The notes under the pieces are model-generated. The model was not told where the DNA came from and ran no database searches. It saw nothing but the letters and a program-made list of their open reading frames with translations. A DNA stretch of 64,000 nt, taken from Moraxella oblonga NBRC 102422. Its GTDB lineage: Bacteria > Pseudomonadota > Gammaproteobacteria > Pseudomonadales > Moraxellaceae. A program made the position numbers and the translations under genes. Below are positions 36,829-46,057 of the stretch, one piece after another (the stretch's first letter is position 1; each line of letters begins with the position of its first letter). The stretch covers positions 1 to 64,000 of the forward strand of contig NZ_BCYQ01000012.1 of the NCBI RefSeq assembly GCF_001598275.1, given 5' to 3'.

Positions 36829-37599
36829 ATGATGATTATGGCAAACTTTCTCAATCGCACAAAAAAAGTTATAAGCATGAGTAATGCACTTATTGGTGGT
36901 TTTCGGGCTGCCTATAAGATTGGTGCATTTACAGAACCACCCAGAGACAAACTACCCAAATATATCCAAACCTTTTGTCGCAAAATGGCAAATTCTTTTG
37001 GTGTACAAGTCGTGCAGGTTGAGCCTGTGCCACAGACACACGGACTGTGGGTGTCCAACCATGTTTCGTGGCTGGATATTCCTGTGGTTGGGTCGGTTGC
37101 CCCAGTGTTTTTTTTATCAAAGGCGGAGATTGGCGAGTGGTTTATTTTTGGTAGGCTTGCCAAGGCAGGGGGAACACTGTTTATCAAACGTGGCTCTGGT
37201 GATACAGGTTCGGTGTCTGACCAAATCAGCAACTTTTTGCGTGATGGCTCATCGGTAGTATTTTTTCCAGAGGCGACTACCACAGATGGTAAGCAAATCA
37301 AAAAAATCTATGGCAAACTGCTCCAACCTGCGATAGATACAGGCTTGCCCATTTGTCCTGTGGTGGTGGCGTATGTAGATGCAGATGGCAAACTCTCCGA
37401 TGATGCCGCCTACTACGGTAAACGCACTATGGCGGACAGTTTAAAACGAGTCATGGATAACGGCAAAATTACCGCTTATGTATTGCCCCTTGCCCCGATT
37501 TTTGCAGGCAACAAAACCCAAAAAGAACTCACCACCGAGCTACAAACTGCGATGGAGCAGGGACTGGCACAGTTACATCAACGAGTATTAAAGGCGTGA
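36829..37599 (+). CDS. Lysophospholipid / 1-acylglycerol-3-phosphate acyltransferase
   Basis: About 256 residues of the PlsC-type acyltransferase superfamily. It has the catalytic H-x4-D motif N-H-V-S-W-L-D at about residue 80 and the glycerol-phosphate-binding F-F-P-E-A-T-T-T-D-G. It transfers an acyl chain to lysophosphatidic acid or a related lysolipid at the inner membrane. Candidate starts are GTG 36826 and ATGs at 36829, 36832 and 36838; no ribosome site decides between them. The 292 bp upstream hold a short palindrome (CACCATCATGGTG near 36640) and nothing else recognisable. Confidence 0.85.
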   Translation: MMIMANFLNRTKKVISMSNALIGGFRAAYKIGAFTEPPRDKLPKYIQTFCRKMANSFGVQVVQVEPVPQTHGLWVSNHVSWLDIPVVGSVAPVFFLSKAEIGEWFIFGRLAKAGGTLFIKRGSGDTGSVSDQISNFLRDGSSVVFFPEATTTDGKQIKKIYGKLLQPAIDTGLPICPVVVAYVDADGKLSDDAAYYGKRTMADSLKRVMDNGKITAYVLPLAPIFAGNKTQKELTTELQTAMEQGLAQLHQRVLKA

Positions 37600-37676
37600 T
37601 TTGAGTTTGGTTGTTTCAAAACTGCTCAAAATTTGCTATCATAGTCAAGTTTTACACAACGATTTTGACAAGCTTT

Positions 37677-38552
37677 ATGGCAATCACACATCCCCAGTTT
37701 AACCCTGTCGCCCTTGATTTGGGCTTTTTGCAAGTGCATTGGTACGGACTGATGTATTTACTTGCCTTTTTGTCCGCCTATGTTTTGGCAACTTTTTGGG
37801 GCAAAAAACGAGGCGATTTCACAGGTGAGATGGTCTCTGACCTTATATTTTTTGGGGCGATGGGCGTGATTTTGGGTGGTCGCATTGGTTATGTGATACT
37901 TTATAATTTTGGCGAATTTTTAGCCAATCCTGCCTACCTGTTTAAAGTCTGGGAAGGGGGCATGAGTTTTCATGGTGGCTTTGTTGGTGTATTGGTTGCC
38001 ATGTTCTTTTTTGGACGTAAATACAAAAAACACGCCTTTACGGTGTTAGATTTTATTGCTCCTTGTGTACCGTTGGGTCTTTTGTTTGGTCGGATTGGCA
38101 ACTTTATTAATGGTGAGTTGTGGGGGCGTGTCTCACATGGGGATTATGGGCATTTGATGTATTTTCCCCAAGCGGTCAATGCTGACTTTAACCTCATTAA
38201 TGCCAATCCAAGCCTACAAGCGATTGCCAAGCCTGTTGGTGAACATCTGCTCCTACCACGCCACCCAAGCCAGCTTTATCAAGCCTTTACAGAGGGCGTA
38301 CTGCTATTTATCCTCTTATGGTGGTTTAGTAGCAAGCCACGCCCACGTTATGCCATCTCTGCCTTGTTCCTTTTGGGTTATGGGTGTAGCCGTTTTACCA
38401 CCGAGTTTTTCCGCCAGCCTGATGTGGGCTATGAACTCATCTTTGGTTGGATGAGTAAAGGGCAACTGTATAGTCTGCCGATGATTATCGCAGGGGTGAT
38501 TTTGATGAGCTTGGCGTACAAAAATAAAGTCTATGATTGGCAAAAGATATGA
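37677..38552 (+). CDS. lgt: Prolipoprotein diacylglyceryl transferase
   Basis: A 291-residue inner-membrane enzyme that adds diacylglycerol to the lipobox Cys of prolipoproteins, so it serves the lipoproteins in this window. Seven helices are expected. Lgt signature residues are visible: V-H-W-Y-G-L-M-Y at the start, G-G-M-S-F-H-G-G, and the G-R-I-G-N-F-I-N-G-E-L-W-G-R signature. ATG 37677 is chosen over the longer frame. In related genomes thyA usually follows directly; here two accessory genes intervene. Confidence 0.96.
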   Translation: MAITHPQFNPVALDLGFLQVHWYGLMYLLAFLSAYVLATFWGKKRGDFTGEMVSDLIFFGAMGVILGGRIGYVILYNFGEFLANPAYLFKVWEGGMSFHGGFVGVLVAMFFFGRKYKKHAFTVLDFIAPCVPLGLLFGRIGNFINGELWGRVSHGDYGHLMYFPQAVNADFNLINANPSLQAIAKPVGEHLLLPRHPSQLYQAFTEGVLLFILLWWFSSKPRPRYAISALFLLGYGCSRFTTEFFRQPDVGYELIFGWMSKGQLYSLPMIIAGVILMSLAYKNKVYDWQKI

Positions 38553-39052
38553 CGGATTTTAAGTTTAAAGACAAAACCTTTAATTTTCCGATTTTTGTTT
38601 ATCGCAATCACCATTTTAATAAAAAGACGCAGGTAATTTTTATCATTATTATGGTCATTGGGTTTATCATCACAACTTTATTTGCGTTAATGATTGAAAA
38701 ATATTGGGGAATGATGGTTTATTTATTCTTAGTCATTGCTTTTTATGTTACGGTTTTAATGTCAAAAAATCCATTGATGGTGATTTATCCCCAAAAAGTG
38801 GTATTTAAAAATTTTGGCATTGGCAAGCCAAAAACATTAGATTGGCAAGATTGTCAATTAGAAATCGCCACCCTAAAACGAGATTTTGGAGAAATTCCCT
38901 TATTGAATTTTTTATCTAAACGCAATGATGGTAAAATGGAAAGAATTTTTTATGTGGTTTTAAATAATATTCGTTTTGAAAATGAACATTTTGATAAAAA
39001 CAATTCGTTAAAATTTTTTGAAAAAATTAAAGCATTAAGTGAAAATCCGTAA
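38549..39052 (+). CDS. Hypothetical two-helix membrane protein, tandem paralogue A
   Basis: A 167-residue AT-rich gene overlapping lgt by four bases (ATGA). It has an N-terminal F-K-D-K-T-F-N-F-P-I-F-V-Y strand region, two helices at about 33-55 and 58-75, then a strand-rich domain with I-Y-P-Q-K-V-V-F, a conserved W-x-x-C, and a C-terminal F-F-E-K-I helix. The next gene (39126) has the same order of features, so they are tandem duplicates. Function unknown; a PH-like fold is possible. Confidence 0.75.
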   Translation: MTDFKFKDKTFNFPIFVYRNHHFNKKTQVIFIIIMVIGFIITTLFALMIEKYWGMMVYLFLVIAFYVTVLMSKNPLMVIYPQKVVFKNFGIGKPKTLDWQDCQLEIATLKRDFGEIPLLNFLSKRNDGKMERIFYVVLNNIRFENEHFDKNNSLKFFEKIKALSENP

Positions 39053-39125
39053 GGTGTATAATAGCACCATCAAAAAATAAATCTAAACGGCGTGTAATGT
39101 ACACCTTATTTATTGAGAGAATAAA

Positions 39126-39614
39126 ATGCAAACAATCCAATTTAGGGGTGCTACCTTTACATATCCAATTAGAGTTTATTACAATACCAGAAATCATATG
39201 AGAATTATTTTATGGGGATTTCCTTTAATGAGTGGTTATGCCACCATAAAGTCCTTTTCCGAGAATAATACGGAAGGCTTGTGGATGTGTTTATCTGTAT
39301 TTATTTTTAGCATTGCTTTGAATTACGCATTCAGTAAACCCACCTTTACCATTTATCCTAATAAAATTATTTCTCATCAAATTGGTAAAGACAAAGAACT
39401 GTATTGGCGATATTGTGAATTTTTGGTTACAAAAGAAAAAGGTAATAAAAATTACGAATACCTTTGTTTAAATTTCTTAGATATAAGAAAGCCCAAAAAA
39501 TCACAAAATTTATTTTTAGTTAGCTTGGAAGCCATATGCTTTGAAACAGAAGATTTTGGAGCGGATGGCAATTTATTATTTTTTACACAATTAAGAGAAA
39601 AAGGCATAAAATGA
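39126..39614 (+). CDS. Hypothetical two-helix membrane protein, tandem paralogue B
   Basis: A 162-residue paralogue of the gene at 38549. Shared features are [14 protein letters not shown] at the start, two helices at about 28-48 and 52-70, [13 protein letters not shown] (aligned with W-Q-D-C-Q), [14 protein letters not shown] and a final F-F-T-Q-L. It overlaps thyA by four bases (ATGA), so thyA translation is probably coupled to it. Function unknown. Confidence 0.75.
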   Translation: MQTIQFRGATFTYPIRVYYNTRNHMRIILWGFPLMSGYATIKSFSENNTEGLWMCLSVFIFSIALNYAFSKPTFTIYPNKIISHQIGKDKELYWRYCEFLVTKEKGNKNYEYLCLNFLDIRKPKKSQNLFLVSLEAICFETEDFGADGNLLFFTQLREKGIK

Positions 39615-40453
39615 AACAATATCTAGAACTTCTCTCCCATATCCTAAACAATGGCGATGACAAAGGCGACCGTACAGGCACAGGCACTCGCTCTGTCTTT
39701 GGCTATCAAATGCGGTTTAATTTGGCGGACGGTTTTCCCCTGCTGACCACCAAAAAAGTGCATCTCAAATCCATTATTTATGAGCTTGTGTGGTTTATCA
39801 AAGGCGATACCAATGTCAAATACCTGCAAGACAATGGTGTAACCATTTGGGACGAGTGGGCAACGGCTGAGCAAACCGCCAGATTTGGACGAGCCGAGGG
39901 TGATTTGGGGGCGGTCTATGGTCATCAATGGCGAAACTTTGGGGCGAGCAAAAATAGCGATGGCACTTATCAACAAGATGGCTTTGACCAGCTGTCTTGG
40001 CTCATTAACGAAATCAAAACCAATCCCAATTCTCGCCGTCTGATTGTCTCTGGCTGGAATCCGATTGAAGCAGGGCAGGTGGCTCTACCGCCTTGTCATA
40101 CGCTGTTTCAGTTTTTTGTGGTGAATAATAAACTTTCTTGCCAGCTTTATCAAAGAAGTGCCGATGTATTTTTGGGCGTGCCGTTTAATATTGCAAGCTA
40201 TGCTCTTTTGACTCATATGATTGCCCAAGTGTGTGATTTGCAGGTGGGCGAATTTATTTGGACAGGGGGCGATACGCATTTGTATCACAACCATTTTGAA
40301 CAAGCCAAATTACAATTAAGCCGTGAGCCTTTGCCACTTTGTCAATTACAATTAAATTCTGATGTTAAAGATTTATTTGACTTTACATTTGATGATATTA
40401 AGATTGTGAATTATCAATCGCACGAAAGAATAAAGGCAGATGTGGCGGTGTGA
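39611..40453 (+). CDS. thyA: Thymidylate synthase
   Basis: A 280-residue cytoplasmic enzyme making dTMP from dUMP with methylene-THF. It opens Y-L-E-L-L-S-H-I-L-x-N-G with D-R-T-G-T-G-T, has the catalytic Cys in [11 protein letters not shown], and [16 protein letters not shown]. Slightly longer than the E. coli enzyme owing to an insertion around residue 95. It produces dihydrofolate, recycled by folA 1.2 kb away. Confidence 0.97.
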   Translation: MKQYLELLSHILNNGDDKGDRTGTGTRSVFGYQMRFNLADGFPLLTTKKVHLKSIIYELVWFIKGDTNVKYLQDNGVTIWDEWATAEQTARFGRAEGDLGAVYGHQWRNFGASKNSDGTYQQDGFDQLSWLINEIKTNPNSRRLIVSGWNPIEAGQVALPPCHTLFQFFVVNNKLSCQLYQRSADVFLGVPFNIASYALLTHMIAQVCDLQVGEFIWTGGDTHLYHNHFEQAKLQLSREPLPLCQLQLNSDVKDLFDFTFDDIKIVNYQSHERIKADVAV

Positions 40454-40460
40454 TATTTTT

Positions 40461-40492
40461 AAATTCCAATCATTAAGTTATTGGGATTTTTT
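40461..40492. terminator. thyA terminator overlapping end of next gene
   Basis: AAATTCCAAT / ATTGGGATTT stem (one G-U) and T-run. The right arm lies inside the last codons of the convergent 180-aa gene. Confidence 0.5.
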
Positions 40493-41020
40493 AATGATTT
40501 TAATGTCGTTTTCATAAATGGCGGTTGTTAAAAAGATGCTTTCTTTGGGTTGGACTTCCAATAAATCACCCATATTCACACGGTCATAAAATTTTTGACT
40601 CACAGTCCAATTGCCAAATTCTTGGGTGATGATGTGGCGGTATACTATACCACGACCTTTTTTTACATAGGCATCAGTGATTTTTACCATGACGGGAGCA
40701 TGATGTTTACCAAAAAGGTCGGTATAAACTTCCAATATCATGATTGATGGTATGACGGAGAATAAAGCTGAACCAAAAAGGGCAATTAGGACATCTTTTG
40801 GTGAAGGAGTGAAGTTGCCATTTTTAAACGCATAAAATATGAAGATGAGAAATAGAATAAAAACAAGCACGGCATTGATGACAATCACCCCAATACCAAT
40901 CAAACTTGGTGTTGAAAATACATTAGGTATTATCTTGTGTAATAATAGCAGTATCATGGCGATTGCGGTAAGTGCCATAATGATGAGTAATTCCTGACCG
41001 AATGATAAATGCCTACTCAT
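40478..41020 (-). CDS. Hypothetical membrane protein, 180 aa
   Basis: A 180-residue protein with three membrane helices (about 12-30, 38-62 and 78-98) and a C-terminal domain of about 75 residues rich in strands (V-M-V-K-I-T-D-A-Y-V, then G-D-L-L-E-V). The arrangement resembles DUF3592-type proteins, but I cannot assign it. It lies 14 bp after the thioesterase-fold gene, likely in one operon, between thyA and folA. Confidence 0.7.
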   Translation of the reverse strand: MSRHLSFGQELLIIMALTAIAMILLLLHKIIPNVFSTPSLIGIGVIVINAVLVFILFLIFIFYAFKNGNFTPSPKDVLIALFGSALFSVIPSIMILEVYTDLFGKHHAPVMVKITDAYVKKGRGIVYRHIITQEFGNWTVSQKFYDRVNMGDLLEVQPKESIFLTTAIYENDIKIIKKSQ

Positions 41021-41034
41021 TTGATTAAACTCTA

Positions 41035-41568
41035 TTAAAACCGACTAACAAACTTTGCCGATTTACTAAATGCTCTTAGGCGAATATATAGGGTCTTTTT
41101 TACCTTTGCAATCACTTCATTGTTTACATCAACAATATCCACTTCATAGTCTCTAAATACAGCTTTACCATCTTTGGCGAGTTCTTTGATGGTATTAACT
41201 TCATCATCATCAATATTAAAAGTAGCAAACACATCAGAAGTCCCTGCCTTAATAAAGTCAATATGAGCCGATTTATCCCAAACCATATATTCTTGCCCCA
41301 ATTTTTGCATAAGCAATGTCATAAAAAATGGGTCGGTCATACTGTATAGACTACCACCAAATTGCGTGCCGACAATATTTTTATTTCGCCAAGTTAAGGG
41401 CATTGACACCCTAATCATACCCTTATCATAATCAATCTCATCAACCCGAACTCCTGCCCCCACATAAGGCGAATAGGTATTGATATAAAATTTGGTGGCA
41501 ATAGGGTTATTAAGATTGGCGTATTTAAAAAATTGTTGTTTGCCTTTTTTGATTAGGGAATTTAACAT
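41035..41568 (-). CDS. DUF4442 hotdog-fold protein (putative thioesterase)
   Basis: A 177-residue protein with the hotdog-fold pattern of the DUF4442 / YiiD-C type: N-P-x-x-x-K-x-x-I-N-x-x-x-P-Y-x-G-A-G-V-x-V, then N-x-V-G-T-Q-F-G-G-S-L-Y-S-M-T-D. These are thought to be acyl-CoA thioesterases. No signal or helix anchor. Divergent from folA, with about 100 bp between. Confidence 0.8.
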   Translation of the reverse strand: MLNSLIKKGKQQFFKYANLNNPIATKFYINTYSPYVGAGVRVDEIDYDKGMIRVSMPLTWRNKNIVGTQFGGSLYSMTDPFFMTLLMQKLGQEYMVWDKSAHIDFIKAGTSDVFATFNIDDDEVNTIKELAKDGKAVFRDYEVDIVDVNNEVIAKVKKTLYIRLRAFSKSAKFVSRF

Positions 41569-41646
41569 TGGTGTTTCCAGTAATTGAAATTATACGATAT
41601 TCTATCATGGATTTATTTTGATATAAAGTTATTTATAAATGTGTGT

Positions 41647-41652
41647 TATAAT
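41647..41652 (+). promoter_or_regulatory. folA -10 element
   Basis: Perfect TATAAT within the 16-mer AAATGTGTGTTATAAT, which also occurs at 51187-51202. No convincing -35 at 16-18 nt. It rules out the ATG at 41639 as the folA start, since transcription would begin near 41659. Confidence 0.4.
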
Positions 41653-41671
41653 AACCAAAATTTTTAGAGAT

Positions 41672-42229
41672 ATGATGATGACACAGCCTGTATTGCTCAA
41701 CAATTCCATTAAGATTGTGCATGTGGTTGCTTTTGACCAAAACCATTGTATTGGTAAAGATGATACCTTGGCATGGCACATTCCAGAGGATTTGAAGCAT
41801 TTTAAATCCATAACCACAGGAGGGGTGGTGGTGATGGGTAAAAAAACTTTTCTTAGTATGGGGAAGCCCTTGCCCAATCGCATTAATTGGGTGGTTACTT
41901 CTGATAAAAATTGGCGTGCCGATGGTGTGAAAGTGGCTCATAGTCTTGAAGAGGCGATGGAGCAAGCAAGTATTGATATTAAGAAGATGAATCAAAATCA
42001 ACTATTTATCATCGGTGGTGGGCAAATCTACCAGCAAACATTGGCGATTGCTGATGTACTTGAAATCACACGAGTGGATTTGGCAATTGATGGTGATGCT
42101 TTTTATCCAAGGATTGATGATAGTTTTGAGAAGGTGTGGCAATCTGCACCCCAACATGATGATAAAAATGGTATTGGTTTTATATTTGAGCGTTATCAAA
42201 GGATTGATAAATATGAAAAGAATAATTAA
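41672..42229 (+). CDS. folA: Dihydrofolate reductase
   Basis: About 185 residues. The enzyme regenerates tetrahydrofolate from dihydrofolate with NADPH. Visible marks are I-V-H-V-V-A-F-D-Q-N-x-x-I-G-K-D-D-T-L-A-W-H-I-P-E-D-L-K-H-F (with the substrate-binding Asp), the M-G-K-K-T-F NADPH motif and I-I-G-G-G-Q-I-Y. Three consecutive ATGs (41672, 41675, 41678) are possible; AGAGA just upstream best suits the third. It overlaps the next gene by 17 bp. Confidence 0.93.
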   Translation: MMMTQPVLLNNSIKIVHVVAFDQNHCIGKDDTLAWHIPEDLKHFKSITTGGVVVMGKKTFLSMGKPLPNRINWVVTSDKNWRADGVKVAHSLEEAMEQASIDIKKMNQNQLFIIGGGQIYQQTLAIADVLEITRVDLAIDGDAFYPRIDDSFEKVWQSAPQHDDKNGIGFIFERYQRIDKYEKNN

Positions 42230-42677
42230 GAAATTAATGATGATGGTTTTATCATTATCTTTTATGATGATTGGTTATGTTGGTATTGAGCGGTCTGAAA
42301 CAAAGGCATTAATCCGCATTACTCAAAATCACCAATTGGATTCAAGATTTTATATTCGTAATTTTTGGCATATTGAAGACATTAAAACACGTGATGAATT
42401 ATTAAAAGATGTACAAAAAACACTAAATATATTAAAACAAACTCAACAAGATTTTAACCAACTAAATCTGTATACGCCTTTTGCACTAGATGTCAGAAGA
42501 GAATATAATCATGGTGTGTCACATTTAGAGAATTCTATTAAAAATATTAAGAAAGGTGATAAATTAGAGGTATTAAAAAAAGAAATTGATAAATCAGAAC
42601 AGATTTTATTAAATTCACGAGAAAAACTATTCAATCTGTCTGATCGTTATTTTTTATCCATAGAATTAAAAATGTAA
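42213..42677 (+). CDS. Hypothetical exported or anchored protein, 154 aa
   Basis: A 154-residue protein with an N-terminal hydrophobic segment (about 8-25) after a Lys-rich start, likely a signal anchor or signal peptide. A helical, Lys/Glu-rich region with probable coiled coil (about 60-140) follows. AGGA lies before the ATG, inside the folA 3' end. No Cys lipobox. No family is recognised. The longer upstream frame overlaps folA and is not used. Confidence 0.65.
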   Translation: MKRIIKKLMMMVLSLSFMMIGYVGIERSETKALIRITQNHQLDSRFYIRNFWHIEDIKTRDELLKDVQKTLNILKQTQQDFNQLNLYTPFALDVRREYNHGVSHLENSIKNIKKGDKLEVLKKEIDKSEQILLNSREKLFNLSDRYFLSIELKM

Positions 42678-42704
42678 GCCATTCATGATGTAGATGAATG
42701 GCTT
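42676..42704. terminator. Hairpin between convergent genes
   Basis: AAGCCATTCAT / ATGAATGGCTT perfect 11-bp stem with a 7-nt loop. No T-run follows on either strand, so termination would be weak or factor-assisted. Confidence 0.45.
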
Positions 42705-42711
42705 GGATAGT

Positions 42712-43044
42712 TTAGTTTGTTTGGTCGTCCTTGTTTTTATCAAGATGTTTGACCGCAAAGCGAAGTTGCTCCCAAAGTAGACTTTCTTGTTCAGTAAAGG
42801 CATTCCATAGTGTGTCCTCGCTCATCACGCTGTATTCACCAGCAGTTGTGAGGTCAAACTGTTCGCCATTTTCAATTTTTTCATAAATATCACGCCATTC
42901 GCCATTAAAATAAAAGTCTTGTAGCGTTTTCATTAATGCTACGCTTTTTTGTAAATCTTGCTTGGCAATTTGTAATTTTTCGTGGACGGTAAGCCATTCT
43001 TTGTAGATGGCTTGGATTTCGTTAATGCGGGTTTGGGTGGTCAT
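42712..43044 (-). CDS. DUF4298-like protein
   Basis: A 110-residue helical protein starting R-I-N-E-I-Q, with L-Q-D-F-Y-F-N-G-E-W-R-D-I-Y-E, and a conserved S-V-M-S-E-D-T-L-W-N segment. It matches the DUF4298 layout as I recall it. No signal or helix anchor. Function unknown. Downstream of fbp and the remnant gene on the same strand. Confidence 0.75.
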   Translation of the reverse strand: MTTQTRINEIQAIYKEWLTVHEKLQIAKQDLQKSVALMKTLQDFYFNGEWRDIYEKIENGEQFDLTTAGEYSVMSEDTLWNAFTEQESLLWEQLRFAVKHLDKNKDDQTN

Positions 43045-43120
43045 AGATTACTCCTATTTTGGTGGTTTTGGTTTATTGGATATTGTATTTGCTGATTGAT
43101 GATTTATCAATCACATAAAA

Positions 43121-43261
43121 TTAGTTCATCTGTATTTCTCGTTCCAATGAAAATTTATCACTTCTTTGCCTATTGTGAGAAATTTTCTTATATTTTTTTA
43201 GGTCGGTTAATAGGGCGTGGGCGGTTTTAATTAGGGGGTTGTCTTTGGAAGTGATAATCAT
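43121..43261 (-). pseudogene. Possible N-terminal remnant of a SpoU/TrmH-type rRNA methyltransferase
   Basis: A 46-codon frame whose first 30 residues ([20 protein letters not shown], then K-K-Y-K-K) look like the start of a TrmH/SpoU-type 2'-O-methyltransferase, where I-T-S-x-x-N-P-x-I-K is the family opening. It stops before any substrate-binding or SAM-knot domain. It overlaps the upstream gene by ATGA. Either the gene is truncated by deletion before the DUF4298 gene, or the similarity is chance. Confidence 0.4.
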
Positions 43262-43863
43262 TTTATTAAACTTGCTCTTTGAATGATTGTGGTGATGGTG
43301 TTTTGATTGGTGTTTAGCCAATGTTCGCATTCATCTAAAAACTCTAAAATTGGCTTGTGAATGTCCATTTTAAGGGCAATATTTTCTTCAAAAATATAAG
43401 CATGGTTAACGAAATTATCAATGTTATCAATCGCATTATAATTATAGTGATAATTTTGCAAAAGCATTGAATATAAGTCCAAAATTTTATTTTCACTATT
43501 TTTATCAGAAAAATAATGGTGAGCATAAAATGATAGTTTAAATGGTCTAATTGTCAAAGGATAAATTAAAGAAAAAGTATAAAAACATTTGGCTTGTTCT
43601 TTATTAAGGGTAATTAAATTAAGATTTTCTAGGGTTTTTGACAATAATTCTGATAATTCATTGAATGTTAAAAAATCACAATCATCAATAATATTCAGCA
43701 TTAAATCATCATAATAGCCATTATTCATTAAATAATGGGTAAAATCAATCATCTCATCTCGGTCTAACAAATTTAAAGTTAAACGACTGGCAATGAGTGC
43801 AATTTGATATTGCCAGTCGTTGATGGTGGGGAGATTATAAATAGCGTTAGGCTTTATCACCAT
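43258..43863 (-). CDS. Hypothetical protein, 201 aa
   Basis: A 201-residue soluble, mostly helical, AT-rich protein. The start is placed at ATG 43863, inside the fbp 3' end (17-bp overlap); the frame extends further only through fbp and is not used. It contains many Asn, Leu, Tyr and Ile, an [16 protein letters not shown] segment, and a final helix with E-C-E-H-W-L. No family is recognised. Coupled to fbp upstream. Confidence 0.65.
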   Translation of the reverse strand: MVIKPNAIYNLPTINDWQYQIALIASRLTLNLLDRDEMIDFTHYLMNNGYYDDLMLNIIDDCDFLTFNELSELLSKTLENLNLITLNKEQAKCFYTFSLIYPLTIRPFKLSFYAHHYFSDKNSENKILDLYSMLLQNYHYNYNAIDNIDNFVNHAYIFEENIALKMDIHKPILEFLDECEHWLNTNQNTITTIIQRASLIK

Positions 43864-44845
43864 TTGCCAAAATCCCAGCCTTGTCGTGCAATGCCTTAAC
43901 ATACGCCACCTCTTCTTTTGCCCCCAGTACCACAGGGATTCTTTGATGAATGTCGGTGGGGGTGATTTCCATGATACGCTGTACGCCGTCCGTGCTTGCC
44001 CCACCTGCTTGCTCAATGACAAAGCTCATGGGGTTGGCCTCGTACATCAGACGCAGTTTGCCTGCTTTACCTGCAATTTTGGTGTCAAAAGGATACATAA
44101 ATACCCCACCACGAATCAAGATACGATGCACATCGGCGATCATCGCCGCCACCCAACGCATGTTGTAGTCTTTGTTTCGTACGCCTGTATCGCCTTGTGT
44201 TAGCTCCTCGATGTACTGGGCGATGGGAGGTAGCCAATAACGGCGGTTGGAGGCGTTGATGGCGTATTCAGCAGTTTGCTCACTGATACGCACATTGTCA
44301 TTGATGAGGATATAGGTTTGGGTCATTGGGTCAAAGCTAAACATGGCAACGCCTTTACCAAAGGTAACGGCAAGCATGGTGGAGGTGCCATAGATAAAAT
44401 AGCCTGCCCCCACTTGGTGTTTGCCTGCTTGCAAAAAGTCAGCCTCACACGCTTTTTGACCTTGATTATGATAGGGTAAAATAGAAAAAATCGTGCCAAC
44501 AGTCATGTTAATGTCAATGTTGGACGAGCCGTCCAGAGGGTCAAAGGTAACTAGGAGCGTGCCGTCATCATTGGCAGGGCTAATCTCATCAAGCTCCTCA
44601 CTTGCCACCCCTGCACAGTTGGGGTTGTGGATTAGGGCGTTTAGGAGCAAATCGTTAGAAATCACGTCCAGCTTTTTTTGGGCTTCGCCTTGCACATTTT
44701 GACCGCCTGCCTCGCCATGAATGCCTGCCAAAGCCCCCTTATCCAAAAGATGGCTAATCGCCACGCTGGCGGTGGCAAGGGTGGTCATCGTACTGGCAAG
44801 CTCTGGGGTGGTGTGGGTTTCTAGATATTGAGCAAGGGTTGTCAT
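43847..44845 (-). CDS. fbp: Fructose-1,6-bisphosphatase class 1
   Basis: A 332-residue gluconeogenic enzyme converting fructose-1,6-bisphosphate to fructose-6-phosphate. The metal-binding [10 protein letters not shown] is near residue 100, with G-V-A-S-E-E just before. The Y-I-x-x-x-T-Q-G-D substrate region and [18 protein letters not shown] signature follow. Length is normal. Divergent from pyrB across 204 bp. Confidence 0.96.
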   Translation of the reverse strand: MTTLAQYLETHTTPELASTMTTLATASVAISHLLDKGALAGIHGEAGGQNVQGEAQKKLDVISNDLLLNALIHNPNCAGVASEELDEISPANDDGTLLVTFDPLDGSSNIDINMTVGTIFSILPYHNQGQKACEADFLQAGKHQVGAGYFIYGTSTMLAVTFGKGVAMFSFDPMTQTYILINDNVRISEQTAEYAINASNRRYWLPPIAQYIEELTQGDTGVRNKDYNMRWVAAMIADVHRILIRGGVFMYPFDTKIAGKAGKLRLMYEANPMSFVIEQAGGASTDGVQRIMEITPTDIHQRIPVVLGAKEEVAYVKALHDKAGILANGDKA

Positions 44846-45049
44846 AATTTATCCTAAATCATATGATGAATTGTTTTATTCTATCATAAAGTGAGGGGTA
44901 AATGTTAGAGGTATTTTGTTTTTGAATGGCTAGATAAATTTTATAAATAATCAAAACCTTGTTAAAAATTAACTCATCATCATTCCCAAAAGTGTAAAAA
45001 TTTGCTAGAATGGCTTAATTTGTTTTTTAAAAGCTAAAAAGGATAAAAA

Positions 45050-46057
45050 ATGCACGCCTCTCATACCCTCACCCAAAAACTCCACACCTCCCAATCCGCC
45101 CCACAGCTTACCGATGATGGGCAATTAAAGCATTTTTTAAGCGTTGAGGGCTTATCCAAAGACTTGCTAATGCAAATTATCCAAAAGGCAAATGGCTATC
45201 TTTTGCCAAACGGTCAAATCAAAAATTCCAATGAACTAGACGGTTGTACGGTGATGAATTTGTTTTTTGAAAATTCCACCAGAACTCGCACCACCTTTGA
45301 AGTTGCCGAAAAACGGCTTGGGGCAAATGTGCTAAACCTTGACATTGCCAAATCCTCCACCTCTAAGGGCGAAAGCCTTGCCGATACTTTGTGGAATTTG
45401 CAGGCGATGACGGCAGATATGTTTGTCGTTCGTCATTATTCATCTGGGGCAATGCACTTTATGGCACAAAAGGTCTGCCCAAGCGTGGCGGTTATCAATG
45501 CAGGCGACGGTCAGCACGCCCACCCCACCCAAGCAATGCTTGATATGCTGACCATTTACAGGGAAGCCAAAAAGCCCTTTGAGGCATTAAAAGTTGCCAT
45601 TATTGGCGATGTTAAGCACAGCCGTGTGGCTCGCTCGGATATTTGTGCTTTGCAGACTTTGGGGGTCAAAGACATTCGGGTGGTCGCCCCCAAAACCTTG
45701 CTCCCCAAAGGCATTGAACGCTATGGCGTGTCGGTGTTTAATGAGATGGAAAAAGGTATCGCAGGGGCTGATGTTTTGATTGGACTTCGTATTCAAAATG
45801 AACGCATTGGTTCGCCTCTGTTGCCGTCCACCGCTGAGTATTTTAAGATGTATGGCATTACTCAAAACCGATTAAACTTGGCTGACAAAGACGCCATCGT
45901 AATGCACCCTGGCCCTATGAATCGTGGCGTGGAAATTGCCTCCGAGGTGGCGGACGGTGAGCAGTCGGTAATTTTAAAGCAGGTTAATAATGGCATTGCC
46001 GTAAGAATGGCGGTAATGGCAATGGCGATGGAAGGGCAAAGAAGTTTGAGAAAATGA
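45050..46057 (+). CDS. pyrB: Aspartate carbamoyltransferase catalytic subunit
   Basis: A 335-residue enzyme joining carbamoyl phosphate and aspartate in pyrimidine synthesis. Family motifs are [28 protein letters not shown] and [15 protein letters not shown] precedes the ATG. Larger than the E. coli subunit, as in Pseudomonas-type enzymes that form dodecamers with an inactive DHOase-like PyrC'. That partner gene is found 3.9 kb downstream, after an accessory block. Overlaps the next gene by ATGA. Confidence 0.96.
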   Translation: MHASHTLTQKLHTSQSAPQLTDDGQLKHFLSVEGLSKDLLMQIIQKANGYLLPNGQIKNSNELDGCTVMNLFFENSTRTRTTFEVAEKRLGANVLNLDIAKSSTSKGESLADTLWNLQAMTADMFVVRHYSSGAMHFMAQKVCPSVAVINAGDGQHAHPTQAMLDMLTIYREAKKPFEALKVAIIGDVKHSRVARSDICALQTLGVKDIRVVAPKTLLPKGIERYGVSVFNEMEKGIAGADVLIGLRIQNERIGSPLLPSTAEYFKMYGITQNRLNLADKDAIVMHPGPMNRGVEIASEVADGEQSVILKQVNNGIAVRMAVMAMAMEGQRSLRK

